Source of the DNA: Geodermatophilus saharensis | Lineage (GTDB): Bacteria; Actinomycetota; Actinomycetes; Mycobacteriales; Geodermatophilaceae | Assembly (NCBI RefSeq): GCF_900188205.1 | Contig: NZ_FZOH01000002.1 | Coordinates: 620,001 to 684,000 of the forward strand | Length of the DNA stretch: 64,000 bases | Direction of reading: 5' to 3' | Part shown: piece after piece, positions 9,259-18,306 of the stretch | Numbering within the stretch: the stretch's first letter is position 1 | How the letters are laid out: the number at the start of each line of letters is the position of its first letter | The notes under the pieces: model-generated | Database searches by the model: none | Told to the model about the DNA's origin: nothing | What the model saw: only the letters and a program-made list of their open reading frames with translations | Made by a program: the position numbers and the translations under genes

Positions 9259-11493
9259 TCAGCGGGCGGCGGCGGACTCGGCGACCAGCCGGTCGAGCAG
9301 GTCCCGCGGCAGGGCGGCGCCGAAGTGGGCGGCGAAGCGGCGCATCGGCATGGAGCCGATCATCTGCAGCATCCCCGCCTGCTCCTCCGGGGAGGCGGCG
9401 TCGGCGGGCATCGTCGCGGCCAGCGCCGCCACCAGCGCGGGGCCGGCCGCCGGGTGGGTGAACCACTCGGCGACCGAGGAGTCCATCGTCAGCACCCGCA
9501 CCAGGTCGTCCCCGGCCAGGGTCACCGGCTGCTCCAGCAGGACCGTCTCGGCGTCGGCGCAGACCTGCACCACGTACTCCCCCGGCGCCACCACCCAGCC
9601 GGACTCGACGACGTCCCAGTAGGCGAACGCCCGGCGGCCGAGCTCCAGCACGACCTCCCGGCTCTCCCCCGGTCCGAGCGCCACCTTGGTGAACGCCCGC
9701 AGCTCGCGCAGCGGGCGGCGCACCGGCCCGGCCGTGGTCGAGACGTAGACCTGCACGACGTGCTTCCCGGCCCGGTCGCCGGTGTTGGTGACGGTGAGCG
9801 CGGCCGTGGCGGTGTCGTCGCCGGTGACCTCGACCCGCAGCTCCGAGGTCGTGAACGTCGTGTAGGACAGCCCGTACCCGAACGGGTGGCGCACCGGCCG
9901 GCGCTGGGTGAGCAGCCCGCGGTAGCCGACCATCACTCCCTCGCCGTAGACCACCCTGCCCTGCTCGCCGGGGAAGGACAGGAAGCTCGGGGAGTCCTCG
10001 AGCCGCAGCGGAACGGTCTCGGCGAGCCGGCCCGAGGGGTTCGCGACGCCCATCAGCAGGTCGGCCAGCGCGGCGCCGCCGGCCTGGCCGAGCAGCGCAC
10101 CGTCCAGGACCGCGTCGACGTCGTCGTGCCAGCCCTCCAGCGACACGACCCCGCCGTGGGAGAGGACGACGACGGTCCGCGGGGCCGCGGCGGCCACCGC
10201 GCGGACGAGCTCGACCTGCGCGGCCGGCAGGTCGATCGTCGTCCGGTCGAAGCCCTCGGACTCCTCGGCCTCACCGAGGCCCACGAAGACGACGGCGACC
10301 TCGGCGTCGCGGGCCAGGGCCACCGCCTCCGCGCGCAGCGCCGCGGCGTCGCCGGAGCCGTCGAGGTCGACGCCGGGCGCGAAGGGGACCTCGCCCGCGG
10401 CGAGCTCGCGCAGGGCGTCGAGCGCGGAGTCGACCCGGGTGGCGTTGACGTTGGAGCTGCCGCCACCCTGGCAGCGCGGCGTGCGGGCCAGCTCCCCGAC
10501 GACGGCGAGGCGGGTGCCCGGCGCGAGCGGCAGGGCGCCGCGCTCGTTGCGCAGCAGGACGGCGCACTCGGCGGCCAGTTCCCGGGCCAGCGCGTGGTGG
10601 GCCTCGGCGTCGACGCCGTCGGCCGGGCCGGTGACGTACCGGGCGAGGGCGGCCACCCGGGCGGCGCTCGCGTCGACGGAGGCCTCCTCGAGCTCCCCGG
10701 CGCGCACGGCGTCCACGACCCGCCGGTTGCCGGCGCCGCAGTCGCCGGGCATCTGCAGGTCCAGCCCGGCGGCCAGCGCCGCGGCCCGGTCGTCCACGGC
10801 ACCCCAGTCCGAGACGACGACGCCGTCGAAGCCCCACTGCTCGCGCAGCACCTCGGTCAGCAGCCACCGGTGCTGCGAGGCGTAGACGCCGTTGACCTTG
10901 TTGTAGGCGCACATCACCGTGGCCGGCGCCGCCTCGGTGACCACCCGCTCGAAGGCCGGCAGGTGGATCTCGCGCAGCGTCCGCTCGTCGACCTCGACGC
11001 TGATCCGCATGCGCTCGGTCTCCTGGTCGTTCGCGGCGAAGTGCTTGACCGACGCGCCCACCCCCTGCGACTGCTGACCGCGCACGTGCGCGGCGCCGAG
11101 GACGCCGGAGAGCAGCGGGTCCTCGGAGTAGTACTCGAAGTTCCGCCCGCCCAGCGGCGAGCGCTTGACGTTCACCCCCGGCCCGAGGACGACGTGCACG
11201 CCCAGCGCGCGGGCCTCCCGGCCGACCGCCGCGCCGATCCGCTCGGCCACCGACGGGTCCCAGCTGTTGCCCACCGCCACCGCCGGCGGGAAGCAGGTCG
11301 CCGGGACGTTGCGGGTGATGCCCGGGCCGGTGAAGTCGCCCTCCTGGCGGCGGACGCCGTGCGGACCGTCGGTGAGCACCACCGACGGGAGCCCGGCCGC
11401 CTCGACCGCCGGGGTGGACCAGAAGTCCTGGCCGGACAGCAGCGTGGCCTTCTCCTCGAGGGAGAGGGCGGCCAGGTCGGGGGAGTCGGTCAC
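9259..11493 (-). CDS. Glycoside hydrolase family 3 beta-glycosidase
   Basis: 744 residues, usual for GH3. The N-terminal TIM barrel includes LTDGPHGVRRQ, GPGVNVKRSPLGGRNFEYYSED and KHFAANDQETERM. The nucleophile is Asp229 in VVVSDWGAV. An alpha/beta sandwich follows, then a C-terminal fibronectin-III-like domain (VTNTGDRAGKHVVQVYV). No signal peptide is seen, so it probably acts in the cytoplasm on imported oligosaccharides or glycosides. It lies 68 nt after a zinc dehydrogenase gene on the same strand; dehydratase and aldolase genes are nearby, pointing to sugar catabolism. The start is the GTG with GGAGCTCCC upstream. Sugar specificity (glucose, xylose, rhamnose) is not readable. Confidence 0.92.
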   Translation of the reverse strand: MTDSPDLAALSLEEKATLLSGQDFWSTPAVEAAGLPSVVLTDGPHGVRRQEGDFTGPGITRNVPATCFPPAVAVGNSWDPSVAERIGAAVGREARALGVHVVLGPGVNVKRSPLGGRNFEYYSEDPLLSGVLGAAHVRGQQSQGVGASVKHFAANDQETERMRISVEVDERTLREIHLPAFERVVTEAAPATVMCAYNKVNGVYASQHRWLLTEVLREQWGFDGVVVSDWGAVDDRAAALAAGLDLQMPGDCGAGNRRVVDAVRAGELEEASVDASAARVAALARYVTGPADGVDAEAHHALARELAAECAVLLRNERGALPLAPGTRLAVVGELARTPRCQGGGSSNVNATRVDSALDALRELAAGEVPFAPGVDLDGSGDAAALRAEAVALARDAEVAVVFVGLGEAEESEGFDRTTIDLPAAQVELVRAVAAAAPRTVVVLSHGGVVSLEGWHDDVDAVLDGALLGQAGGAALADLLMGVANPSGRLAETVPLRLEDSPSFLSFPGEQGRVVYGEGVMVGYRGLLTQRRPVRHPFGYGLSYTTFTTSELRVEVTGDDTATAALTVTNTGDRAGKHVVQVYVSTTAGPVRRPLRELRAFTKVALGPGESREVVLELGRRAFAYWDVVESGWVVAPGEYVVQVCADAETVLLEQPVTLAGDDLVRVLTMDSSVAEWFTHPAAGPALVAALAATMPADAASPEEQAGMLQMIGSMPMRRFAAHFGAALPRDLLDRLVAESAAAR

Positions 11494-11561
11494 GGGAGCT
11501 CCTCGGGTCGTCGGCACCGGTGTCGCAGGACGCGCGCGTCCAGATGGTCCTGCCGTCCCGC

Positions 11562-12581
11562 TCAGCTGCCGAGCCGCGGGTCGACGTGGACCTTGGGTCC
11601 GGCGCCGCTGCCCGGGGGGCGCCCGCCGGCGAGCACCGCGCCGACCTCCCCGAGACCGACGGTGGCGGCGACCAGTGGCCGGGGGTCGACCGCACCGGTC
11701 CGGTAGGCGGCGATCGTGGGGGCCAGCCCGGGGGACGCCGAGAGGACCCCGACCGCCGTGACGTCCTTGAGCAGCAGCGTCCGGGTGTCGATCGTGCTCG
11801 GCGTGCCGGCGATGCCGATGCAGACGACGCGGCCGGCGGGCTCGACCAGGTCCAGGGCCAGCGCCGGGGACCCGGGGGCGGTCGAGGCGTCGACGACGGC
11901 GTCGAAGGGCAGGTCCGGGAGGGTGTCGCGGGTCCAGGCATCGGCATAGCCGAGACCGCGGGCGAAGTCGAGCGAGGCGGCGGTGACCCCGAGCAGGTGC
12001 ACCTCGGCGCCTGCCGCACGGAGGAACATCGCCGTCAGCAGGCCGATCGTCCCGGGCCCGATGACCAGCGCGCGGTCGCCGGAGGCCACCGCGGCGGCCT
12101 GCGCCGCCCGCCAGGCGTTGCCCCCCGGCTCGACGAGCGCGCCGAGCGCCGCGTCGACGGAGTCGGGCAGCTCGTGCAGCGACGTCACCGGGACGGCGAG
12201 CTGCTCGGCCAGCGCACCGGGGCGGTCGCCCCGGATGCCCACCTCCTGCCGGTCCTCGCAGACGTGCTGCTGCCCCCGCCGGCACCGGCGGCAGACCCGG
12301 TCGCCGAGCATCGTGTCCCCCGTGACCCGCCGGCCCAGCCAGGCCGGGTCGACCCCGTCGCCCACCGCGGTGACCCGGCCGCACCACTCGTGACCGGGCC
12401 GCACGGGGTAGGAGGAGTGCCCGGTCTGCAGGTAGGACAGCTCGCCGGTGAACAGCTCGACGTCGGTGCCGCAGACGCCGGCCCGGTCGACCTCGACGAC
12501 GACCTCCCCGCGCGCGGCGACGGGGACCGGGACCTCGTGCACGGCCCCCTCCCCCGGCCCGGTCAGGACGAAGGCCCGCAT
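11562..12581 (-). CDS. Zinc-dependent medium-chain (sugar/polyol-type) dehydrogenase
   Basis: 339 residues. The catalytic zinc site is visible as GVCGTDVELF and RPGHEWCGRV. The structural zinc lobe reads DRVCRRCRRGQQHVC, which has three of the four usual cysteines; Asp replaces the first. The Rossmann motif is ALVIGPGTIGLL. It is related to threonine/sorbitol/glucose dehydrogenases. With an IlvD/Edd dehydratase and a DHDPS-family aldolase beside it, oxidation of a free sugar to its lactone is likely. ATG 12581 is chosen from homology of the N-terminus (MRAFVLTGPG); a GTG at 12596 is also possible. It is transcribed away from the dehydratase. Confidence 0.88.
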   Translation of the reverse strand: MRAFVLTGPGEGAVHEVPVPVAARGEVVVEVDRAGVCGTDVELFTGELSYLQTGHSSYPVRPGHEWCGRVTAVGDGVDPAWLGRRVTGDTMLGDRVCRRCRRGQQHVCEDRQEVGIRGDRPGALAEQLAVPVTSLHELPDSVDAALGALVEPGGNAWRAAQAAAVASGDRALVIGPGTIGLLTAMFLRAAGAEVHLLGVTAASLDFARGLGYADAWTRDTLPDLPFDAVVDASTAPGSPALALDLVEPAGRVVCIGIAGTPSTIDTRTLLLKDVTAVGVLSASPGLAPTIAAYRTGAVDPRPLVAATVGLGEVGAVLAGGRPPGSGAGPKVHVDPRLGS

Positions 12582-12634
12582 GGTCGGTGCGCTCACCTGG
12601 ACCACCGTCCCAGCACGCGGCGAGGATGGCGGCC

Positions 12635-14344
12635 GTGACCCTCCGCAGCGCGCAGTGGTACTCCGGCGACGTCCGCAACGCCTACATCCACCGCGCCTGG
12701 ATGCGCCGCGGGCTCCCGGACGACGCGTTCGGCCGCCCCCAGATCGCGATCGCGAACACCGCCTCCGACCTCGTCCCCTGCAACCGCCACCTCACCGAGG
12801 TCGCCGCCGCCGTGCGCGACGGCGTCCACGCCGCCGGCGGCACCCCGCTGGAGCTGCCGGTCTTCGGGCTGGGCGAGACGCAGGTGCGTCCCACGGCGAT
12901 GCTCTGGCGCAACCTGGCCGCGATGCAGATGGAGGAGGCGTTCCGGGCCAACCCGGTCGACGGGCTGGTGCTGCTCGGCGGGTGCGACAAGACGATCCCG
13001 TCGCTGCTCATGGCCGCCGCCTCGGTCGACCTGCCCGCGGTCGTCGTCCCGGGCGGCCCCATGCTGACCGGCACCTTCCGTGGAGTGCCCCTGGGCTGCG
13101 GCACCGACGTGTTCCGGCTCTCCGAGGAGGTCCGCGCGGGCACGCTCTCGGCGGACGAGTTCGCGCGGTCGGAGTCGGCGATGATCCGCAGCCGCGGGCA
13201 CTGCAACACGATGGGCACCGCCTCCACCATGGCGCTCGTCGCCGAGGCGCTGGGCACCGTCGTCCCCGGGGTCGCCGGCACCCCCGCCGCGGACAGCCGG
13301 CTGCTCGAGGCCGCGCACGGGACCGGTCGGCTGGTGGTGGAGATGGTGGCCGCCGACCGCCGGCCCTCGACGTTCCTCACCGCCGGGTCCTTCGCCAACG
13401 CGATCGTGGCGCTGGCCGCCATCGGCGGGTCCACCAACGCCGTCGTCCACCTGCTGGCCATCGCCGGCCGGCTGGGGATCGACCTCACGCTCGACGACTT
13501 CGACCGCATCGGCTCCGGCGTGCCGGTGCTGGTCGACCTGCTCCCGGCGGGGCGGTTCCTCATGGAGGACCTCCACCGCGCCGGCGGCCTGCCCGCCGTG
13601 CTGGGCCAGGTCCGCGACCTGCTCGACCCGACCGCGCTCACCGTCACCGGCACGCCGCTGGTCGACACCCTCGGCGACACCCCCATCTGGGACCCGGAGG
13701 TGATCCGGCTCCGCGGGGAACCGCTCCTCGAGCACGGGGGCATCGCCGTCCTGCGCGGGAACCTCGCGCCCTCCGGCGCCGTGGTCAAGCCGGCCGCGGC
13801 CTCGCCGCACCTCATGCGCCACCGCGGCCGGGCGGTGGTCTTCGACTCCATCGAGGACTTCTCCGCCCGCGTCGACGACCCCGACCTCGACGCCGACGCC
13901 GACTCCGTGCTCGTCCTGCGCGGCTGCGGCCCGAAGGGCTACCCCGGCATGCCCGAGGTCTCCAACATGCCGCTGCCGCGGAAGCTGCTGGAGCAGGGGG
14001 TGCGCGACATGGTGCGGGTGTGCGACGGCCGGATGAGCGGCACCGCCTACGGCACCGTCGTCCTGCACGTGGCGCCGGAGGCGGCCGCCGGCGGCCCGCT
14101 GGCCCTCGTGCGCACCGGCGACGTCATCAGCCTCGACGTCGCCGCCCGGCGGATCGACGTCGAGGTCCCGGACGACGAGCTGGCCGCCCGCGCTCCGGAC
14201 GAGGCGACCGTCGCCGGCTTCGCCGACCCCCGGCGCGGCTGGGAGCGGCTCTACGTCGACCACGTGCTGCAGGCCGACACCGGCGCGGACCTGGACTTCC
14301 TCGTCGGCTCGAGCGGGTCGGCGGTGAGCCGCGAGTCGCACTGA
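12635..14344 (+). CDS. IlvD/Edd-family aldonate (sugar-acid) dehydratase
   Basis: 569 residues. Iron-sulfur ligands typical of the family are present: VPCNRHL, LGGCDKTIPS and SRGHCNTMGTAST. The N-terminus LRSAQWYSGDVRNAYIHRAW is the signature of the sugar-acid branch (arabinonate/xylonate/galactonate dehydratases) rather than of true IlvD. The reaction would be aldonate to 2-keto-3-deoxyaldonate plus water. GTG 12635 is favoured over ATG 12626 because GAGG lies 9 nt upstream. The next gene, convergent, encodes an aldolase that could cleave the product. Substrate chirality is not predictable from sequence. Confidence 0.87.
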   Translation: MTLRSAQWYSGDVRNAYIHRAWMRRGLPDDAFGRPQIAIANTASDLVPCNRHLTEVAAAVRDGVHAAGGTPLELPVFGLGETQVRPTAMLWRNLAAMQMEEAFRANPVDGLVLLGGCDKTIPSLLMAAASVDLPAVVVPGGPMLTGTFRGVPLGCGTDVFRLSEEVRAGTLSADEFARSESAMIRSRGHCNTMGTASTMALVAEALGTVVPGVAGTPAADSRLLEAAHGTGRLVVEMVAADRRPSTFLTAGSFANAIVALAAIGGSTNAVVHLLAIAGRLGIDLTLDDFDRIGSGVPVLVDLLPAGRFLMEDLHRAGGLPAVLGQVRDLLDPTALTVTGTPLVDTLGDTPIWDPEVIRLRGEPLLEHGGIAVLRGNLAPSGAVVKPAAASPHLMRHRGRAVVFDSIEDFSARVDDPDLDADADSVLVLRGCGPKGYPGMPEVSNMPLPRKLLEQGVRDMVRVCDGRMSGTAYGTVVLHVAPEAAAGGPLALVRTGDVISLDVAARRIDVEVPDDELAARAPDEATVAGFADPRRGWERLYVDHVLQADTGADLDFLVGSSGSAVSRESH

Positions 14345-14350
14345 GGGCGG

Positions 14351-15112
14351 TCAGCTGCCCACCCGGGTGACCACCGACGTGCCGAAGCGCTCCGCGGCCG
14401 CCCGCTTGTAGCCCGCCGGGAAGTCGGCCGACGCCCCGCGGTCGACCGCGGCGAGCCGCACCTGCGCGTCCGCGTCGCCGCGGGAGGCCGCGACGCACAG
14501 CTCGGGGGCGACGTTGGCGGCCGCCACCAGCGCGCCGGCGGCCCCGATCGCACCGCACATCCCGACCAGGGACGCCGCCCCGGTGTAGAGGTCCCCGGCG
14601 AACACCTCCCGCTCGTGCAGGAGCCGGCCGGCGTCCCCCGAGGAGTCCTTGAGCCCGGACACCGGCAGGTCGGGCAGCAGGTCGACGGGGATCCCGGGCG
14701 CGGAGGCTCCCGGGAAGTGGTACGCCAGCAGCGGCCCGGTGGCCGCCTCCACCACCGCTGCGTAGTACGGCCGCGGGTCGGGGACGCCGGCCGGCGAGAG
14801 CACCAGGACGGCGTCCGCGCCCGCGGCGGAGGCACGCCTCGTCAGCTCCGCCGCCTGCCGGCCGGTGGGCGCGCCGGTACCGGCGAGCACGGGGACCTCC
14901 GCGGGCACCGCCGCCCGCACCGCACCGACGAGCGCGTCCCGCTCCTCGGCGGTCAGGGCGGCCGCCTCCCCCGTCGTGCCGGCGACGAGCACGCAGCGCA
15001 CGCCGAGGCCGGCCAGCCGGGCCGCGAGGTCGGCGGTGGCCGGCGCGTCCAGGGCGCCGTCCTCGCGGAAGAGGGTGACCAGGGCGACGCCGACACCCGT
15101 GAACAGCGGCAT
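14351..15112 (-). CDS. DHDPS/NAL-family aldolase, probably for 2-keto-3-deoxy sugar acids
   Basis: 253 residues, a single TIM barrel. Family residues are present: GTTGEAAAL at 45-53, Tyr131 in LAYHFPG, and the Schiff-base Lys155 in SGLKDSSGD. The family splits between dihydrodipicolinate synthase and pyruvate aldolases; the convergent aldonate dehydratase makes the second role more likely (cleavage of a 2-keto-3-deoxyaldonate to pyruvate and an aldehyde). The barrel is shorter than the typical ~290 residues. ATG 15112 is preceded by GAGAGGATGGGGGC. The dehydratase stop lies only 7 nt from this gene's end. Confidence 0.82.
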   Translation of the reverse strand: MPLFTGVGVALVTLFREDGALDAPATADLAARLAGLGVRCVLVAGTTGEAAALTAEERDALVGAVRAAVPAEVPVLAGTGAPTGRQAAELTRRASAAGADAVLVLSPAGVPDPRPYYAAVVEAATGPLLAYHFPGASAPGIPVDLLPDLPVSGLKDSSGDAGRLLHEREVFAGDLYTGAASLVGMCGAIGAAGALVAAANVAPELCVAASRGDADAQVRLAAVDRGASADFPAGYKRAAAERFGTSVVTRVGS

Positions 15113-15167
15113 GCCCCCATCCTCTCCCCGGAGCCGTCGCACAGCGTCGACGCCGGGCCTCCGGTCC

Positions 15168-15189
15168 GTGCACTTCCGCGGAAGTGCCC
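15168..15189. repeat. Palindromic repeat PR22, copy C
   Basis: GTGCACTTCCG followed by CGGAAGTGCCC; one terminal mismatch. It lies between the start of the aldolase gene and the end of the small acidic ORF. Confidence 0.82.
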
Positions 15190-15204
15190 GGGCCTGGGGA
15201 CCGG

Positions 15205-15423
15205 TCAGTCGTCCTGCTGCGCGGCCGCCCGTCGTTCGGCGCCGGTCTCCTCCGCGTAACCGACGTCCTGCCCGGACACCCGCCCGACGAAGGTCCCCGT
15301 GTCGCCGGTCCCCGTCGTCGCGTCGGCGTCGGGGCCCTCGCCGCCGCCGACGCCCGTGGCCCGCGACAGCGCCTGCGCGTCGTCGCGGTCGACGTCGTCC
15401 TCTCCCGGTCGTGGATCTGGCAC
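15205..15423 (-). CDS. Small acidic hypothetical protein
   Basis: 72 residues from a GTG. The composition is unlike a shadow frame: rich in Asp, Gly, Thr and Ala, with DVDRDDAQALSRATGVGGGE and TGTFVGRVSGQDVGYAEETG, ending in QQDD. Third codon positions are almost all G or C in this frame, whereas upstream of the proposed start the frame turns Arg/Pro-rich like a non-coding shadow. No domain is recognised, and the ribosome site is weak. It fills part of the 560-bp gap between the aldolase and sdh genes. Function unknown. Confidence 0.45.
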   Translation of the reverse strand: MPDPRPGEDDVDRDDAQALSRATGVGGGEGPDADATTGTGDTGTFVGRVSGQDVGYAEETGAERRAAAQQDD

Positions 15424-15590
15424 GTGCCGGGGATGCCCGTCCCCGGCGCCACCGACACGTCGGGCTCCCCGGAGGACGGGGAACCGGGCGGTCGCGGAAC
15501 CCCCGGCGCAGCCCCTTTCCCCGGTGCGCACGTCCGTGGTGGACTGCGGCCCCGCCCTCCCGGCGGCGTCAGAGCGATCTGGAGGCAGCG

Positions 15591-15677
15591 ATGTCCCTGG
15601 AGCAGGACGTGACGACGGCGCGCGGGGCGGTCGACGCCCCGGAACGGGCGTGCGCACCCGTGACGACGCGCCGGTGA
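15591..15677 (+). CDS. 28-codon leader ORF translationally coupled to the sdh operon
   Basis: The ATG has GGAGG five nucleotides upstream, the best ribosome site in this part of the gap. The peptide starts MSLEQDVTTARG and ends VTTRR. Its TGA overlaps the GTG of the Sdh membrane-subunit gene as GTGA, while that GTG lacks a ribosome site of its own. Inference: ribosomes finishing the leader re-initiate at sdh, so leader translation sets sdh expression. It may equally be a small real protein. The preceding 160 nt (15424-15590) show no other gene. Confidence 0.5.
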   Translation: MSLEQDVTTARGAVDAPERACAPVTTRR

Positions 15678-16504
15678 CCACCACCGCGCCCCGCGGGTCC
15701 GGGGCGGTGTCCGCCGGACGCGGCAGCGGGGGTCCGGCACCGCGGCGGGCGACGATCGCGGCGCGGACGCTGCGGACCGACCGCTGGTGGGTCCAGCCGC
15801 TGGTCACCGTCGTCGTCCTGCTGCTGTTCATCGCCTACTCGACGTTCCGCGCCTTCCAGAACGCCTACTACTCCGCCGAGCCCTACATCTCGCCGTTCTA
15901 CTCGCCCTGCATCACCACGCGCTGCGAGGGCGACAGCTTCCCCGAGTTCTTCACCGGCCCGGCCTGGATCTCCCCCGCCATCTACATCCTCGTGCTGCCG
16001 CTGGGGATCCGGCTGACCTGCTACTACTACCGCAAGGCCTACTACCGGTCGTTCTGGCTGTCCCCGCCGGCCTGCGCGGTGGCCGAGCCGCACCGTCGCT
16101 ACACCGGTGAGACCCGGTTCCCGCTCGTCGGGCAGAACGTCCACCGGTACTTCCTGTACGCGGCGCTGCTGTTCAACGTGATCCTCTTCTACGAGGCGGT
16201 CCGCGGGTTCCGGGACGAGACCGGCGAGTGGGGCCACATGGGCCTGGGCACGCTGATCCTGCTGGTCAACGCCGTGATGCTGTTCCTGTACTCGGTCTCC
16301 TGCCACTCCTGCCGGCACATCGTCGGCGGGCGGCTGAACTCCTTCTCGAAGCACCCGCTCCGCTACCGGGCCTGGACGCTGGTCTCCCGGCTCAACGCCC
16401 GGCACATGCAGTACGCGTGGATCTCGCTGTTCACGGTCGCGTTCGCCGACTTCTACGTCTTCCTCCTCGCCACCGGGACGATCACGGACCTGAGGTTCTT
16501 CTGA
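15674..16504 (+). CDS. Succinate dehydrogenase membrane anchor subunit (Sdh1/type-F-like)
   Basis: 276 residues. After a ~45-residue hydrophilic head there are about five membrane segments, for example VTVVVLLLFIAYSTF, AIYILVLPLGIRLTCYYY, FLYAALLFNVILF, GTLILLVNAVMLFLYSVS and ISLFTVAFADFYVFLL. FHA-type single-anchor organisation and the order membrane-flavoprotein-iron-sulfur match mycobacterial Sdh1 (Rv0249c-Rv0247c). It would carry electrons from the iron-sulfur subunit to quinone. The GTG start is coupled to a leader ORF; the stop shares one base with the sdhA ATG (TGATG). Exact heme ligation is not assigned. Confidence 0.85.
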   Translation: MTTTAPRGSGAVSAGRGSGGPAPRRATIAARTLRTDRWWVQPLVTVVVLLLFIAYSTFRAFQNAYYSAEPYISPFYSPCITTRCEGDSFPEFFTGPAWISPAIYILVLPLGIRLTCYYYRKAYYRSFWLSPPACAVAEPHRRYTGETRFPLVGQNVHRYFLYAALLFNVILFYEAVRGFRDETGEWGHMGLGTLILLVNAVMLFLYSVSCHSCRHIVGGRLNSFSKHPLRYRAWTLVSRLNARHMQYAWISLFTVAFADFYVFLLATGTITDLRFF

Positions 16505-18306
16505 TGGAGCTCGAGAAGCACGAGTACGACGTCGTCGTCGTCGGGGCGGGAGGTGCCGGCCTGCGGGCCGCGATCGAGGCCCACGAGAGCGGGGCGCGCA
16601 CCGCCGTCGTCTGCAAGTCCCTGCTCGGCAAGGCGCACACGGTGATGGCCGAGGGCGGCATCGCCGCGGCGATGGCCAACCTCTACCCCGAGGACAACTG
16701 GCGGGTGCACTTCCGGGACACCATGCGCGGCGGGAAGATGCTCAACCACTGGCGCATGGCCCAGCTGCACGCCCAGGAGGCCCCCGACCGGGTCCGCGAG
16801 CTCGAGGACTGGGGCGCGCTGTTCGACCGGACGCCCGACGGGCTGATCAGCCAGCGCGACTTCGGCGGCCACCGGTACGCGCGGCTGGCCCACGTCGGTG
16901 ACCGCACCGGCCTGGAGCTGATCCGCACCCTGCAGCAGCGCACGGTGGCGCTCGGCATCGACGTCTACATGGAGTGCACGGTCACCCGGCTGCTCACCGA
17001 CGACGACGGCATCACCGGCGCGTTCGGCTACTGGCGGGAGTCCGGGCGGTTCGTGGCCTGGCAGGCGCCGTCGGTGGTGCTGGCCACCGGCGGGATCGGC
17101 AAGTCCTACAAGGTCACCTCGAACTCCTGGGAGTACACCGGCGACGGCCACTCCCTGGCCCTCCAGGCCGGCGCGACGCTGGTCAACATGGAGTTCGTCC
17201 AGTTCCACCCGACCGGGATGGTCTGGCCGCCGTCGGTGCGCGGCATCCTCGTGACCGAGAGCGTGCGCGGCGACGGCGGGGTCCTGCGGAACTCCGCCGG
17301 CAACCGCTTCATGTTCGACTACATCCCCGACTTCTTCCGCAAGGAGACGGCGGAGACCGAGGACGAGGCCGACCGCTGGTACGACGACAAGAAGAACAAC
17401 CGGCGGCCACCGGAGCTGCTGCCCCGAGACGAGGTCGCCCGGGCGATCAACAGCGAGGTCAAGGCCGGACGCGGGACCCCGCACGGCGGCGTGTTCCTGG
17501 ACATCGCCTCGCGCCGGTCGGCGGAGTACATCCGCAAGCGGCTGCCCTCGATGTACCACCAGTTCAAGGAGCTGGCCGAGGTCGACATCACCGCCGAGCC
17601 GATGGAGGTCGGACCCACCTGCCACTACGTGATGGGCGGGGTGGAGGTCGACCCCGACACCGAGGCCGCGCGGGTGCCGGGCCTGTTCGCCGCGGGCGAG
17701 GTGGCCGGCGGCATGCACGGGTCCAACCGGCTGGGCGGCAACTCGCTGTCGGACCTGCTCGTCTTCGGCCGGCGGGCCGGCCTGGCCGCGGCCGAGCACG
17801 CCGCCAAGCGCGAGCACACCCGCGGACTGCTGGCCGACGACGCGCTCGCCGACGCCGCCCGGGCGGCGCTGGCCCCCTTCGAGCGGGAGGGCGGCGAGAA
17901 CCCGTACACCGTGCAGCACGACCTGCAGCAGACGATGCACGACCTGGTCGGGATCATCCGCACCGAACCGGAGATGCGGCAGGCGCTTGAGCGGATCGCC
18001 GCACTCCGCGAGCGGGTGGGGAACCTCTCCGTCGAGGGCCACCGGCAGTACAACCCCGGCTGGCACCTCGCCCTGGACCTGCCGCACATGCTGCTGGTGA
18101 GCGAGTGCATCGCCCGGGCGGCGCTGGAGCGGCAGGAGAGCCGCGGCGGGCACACCCGCGACGACTTCCCCGCCACCGACGCCGAGTGGGCGCGGACGAA
18201 CCTCGTCTGCTCGCGCGCACCCGGCGGGAGCGTCGCGCTGACCCGCCAGCCGCTCCCGCAGATGCCGGCGGAGCTCGCCGAGATCTTCGAGGAGGGCTCG
18301 GCGTGA
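16504..18306 (+). CDS. sdhA: Succinate dehydrogenase flavoprotein subunit
   Basis: 600 residues. FAD-binding VVVGAGGAGLRAAIEA at the N-terminus, the HTVMAEGGIAAAM segment near the covalent-flavin region, the substrate loop QFHPTGM, and the active-site NRLGGNSLSDLLVFGRRAG are all present. The C-terminal helical domain is complete. With the flanking membrane and iron-sulfur genes it forms complex II, oxidising succinate to fumarate at the inner face of the membrane. Both gene junctions are overlaps, so the three subunits are likely made in fixed ratio. Confidence 0.95.
   Translation: MELEKHEYDVVVVGAGGAGLRAAIEAHESGARTAVVCKSLLGKAHTVMAEGGIAAAMANLYPEDNWRVHFRDTMRGGKMLNHWRMAQLHAQEAPDRVRELEDWGALFDRTPDGLISQRDFGGHRYARLAHVGDRTGLELIRTLQQRTVALGIDVYMECTVTRLLTDDDGITGAFGYWRESGRFVAWQAPSVVLATGGIGKSYKVTSNSWEYTGDGHSLALQAGATLVNMEFVQFHPTGMVWPPSVRGILVTESVRGDGGVLRNSAGNRFMFDYIPDFFRKETAETEDEADRWYDDKKNNRRPPELLPRDEVARAINSEVKAGRGTPHGGVFLDIASRRSAEYIRKRLPSMYHQFKELAEVDITAEPMEVGPTCHYVMGGVEVDPDTEAARVPGLFAAGEVAGGMHGSNRLGGNSLSDLLVFGRRAGLAAAEHAAKREHTRGLLADDALADAARAALAPFEREGGENPYTVQHDLQQTMHDLVGIIRTEPEMRQALERIAALRERVGNLSVEGHRQYNPGWHLALDLPHMLLVSECIARAALERQESRGGHTRDDFPATDAEWARTNLVCSRAPGGSVALTRQPLPQMPAELAEIFEEGSA

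Noticed and set aside
9259..12678. A 1,139-codon minus-strand frame suggesting a GH3 fusion
   Set aside because: The GH3 family starts at 11493. The upstream extension is a shadow of the zinc dehydrogenase gene in another frame.
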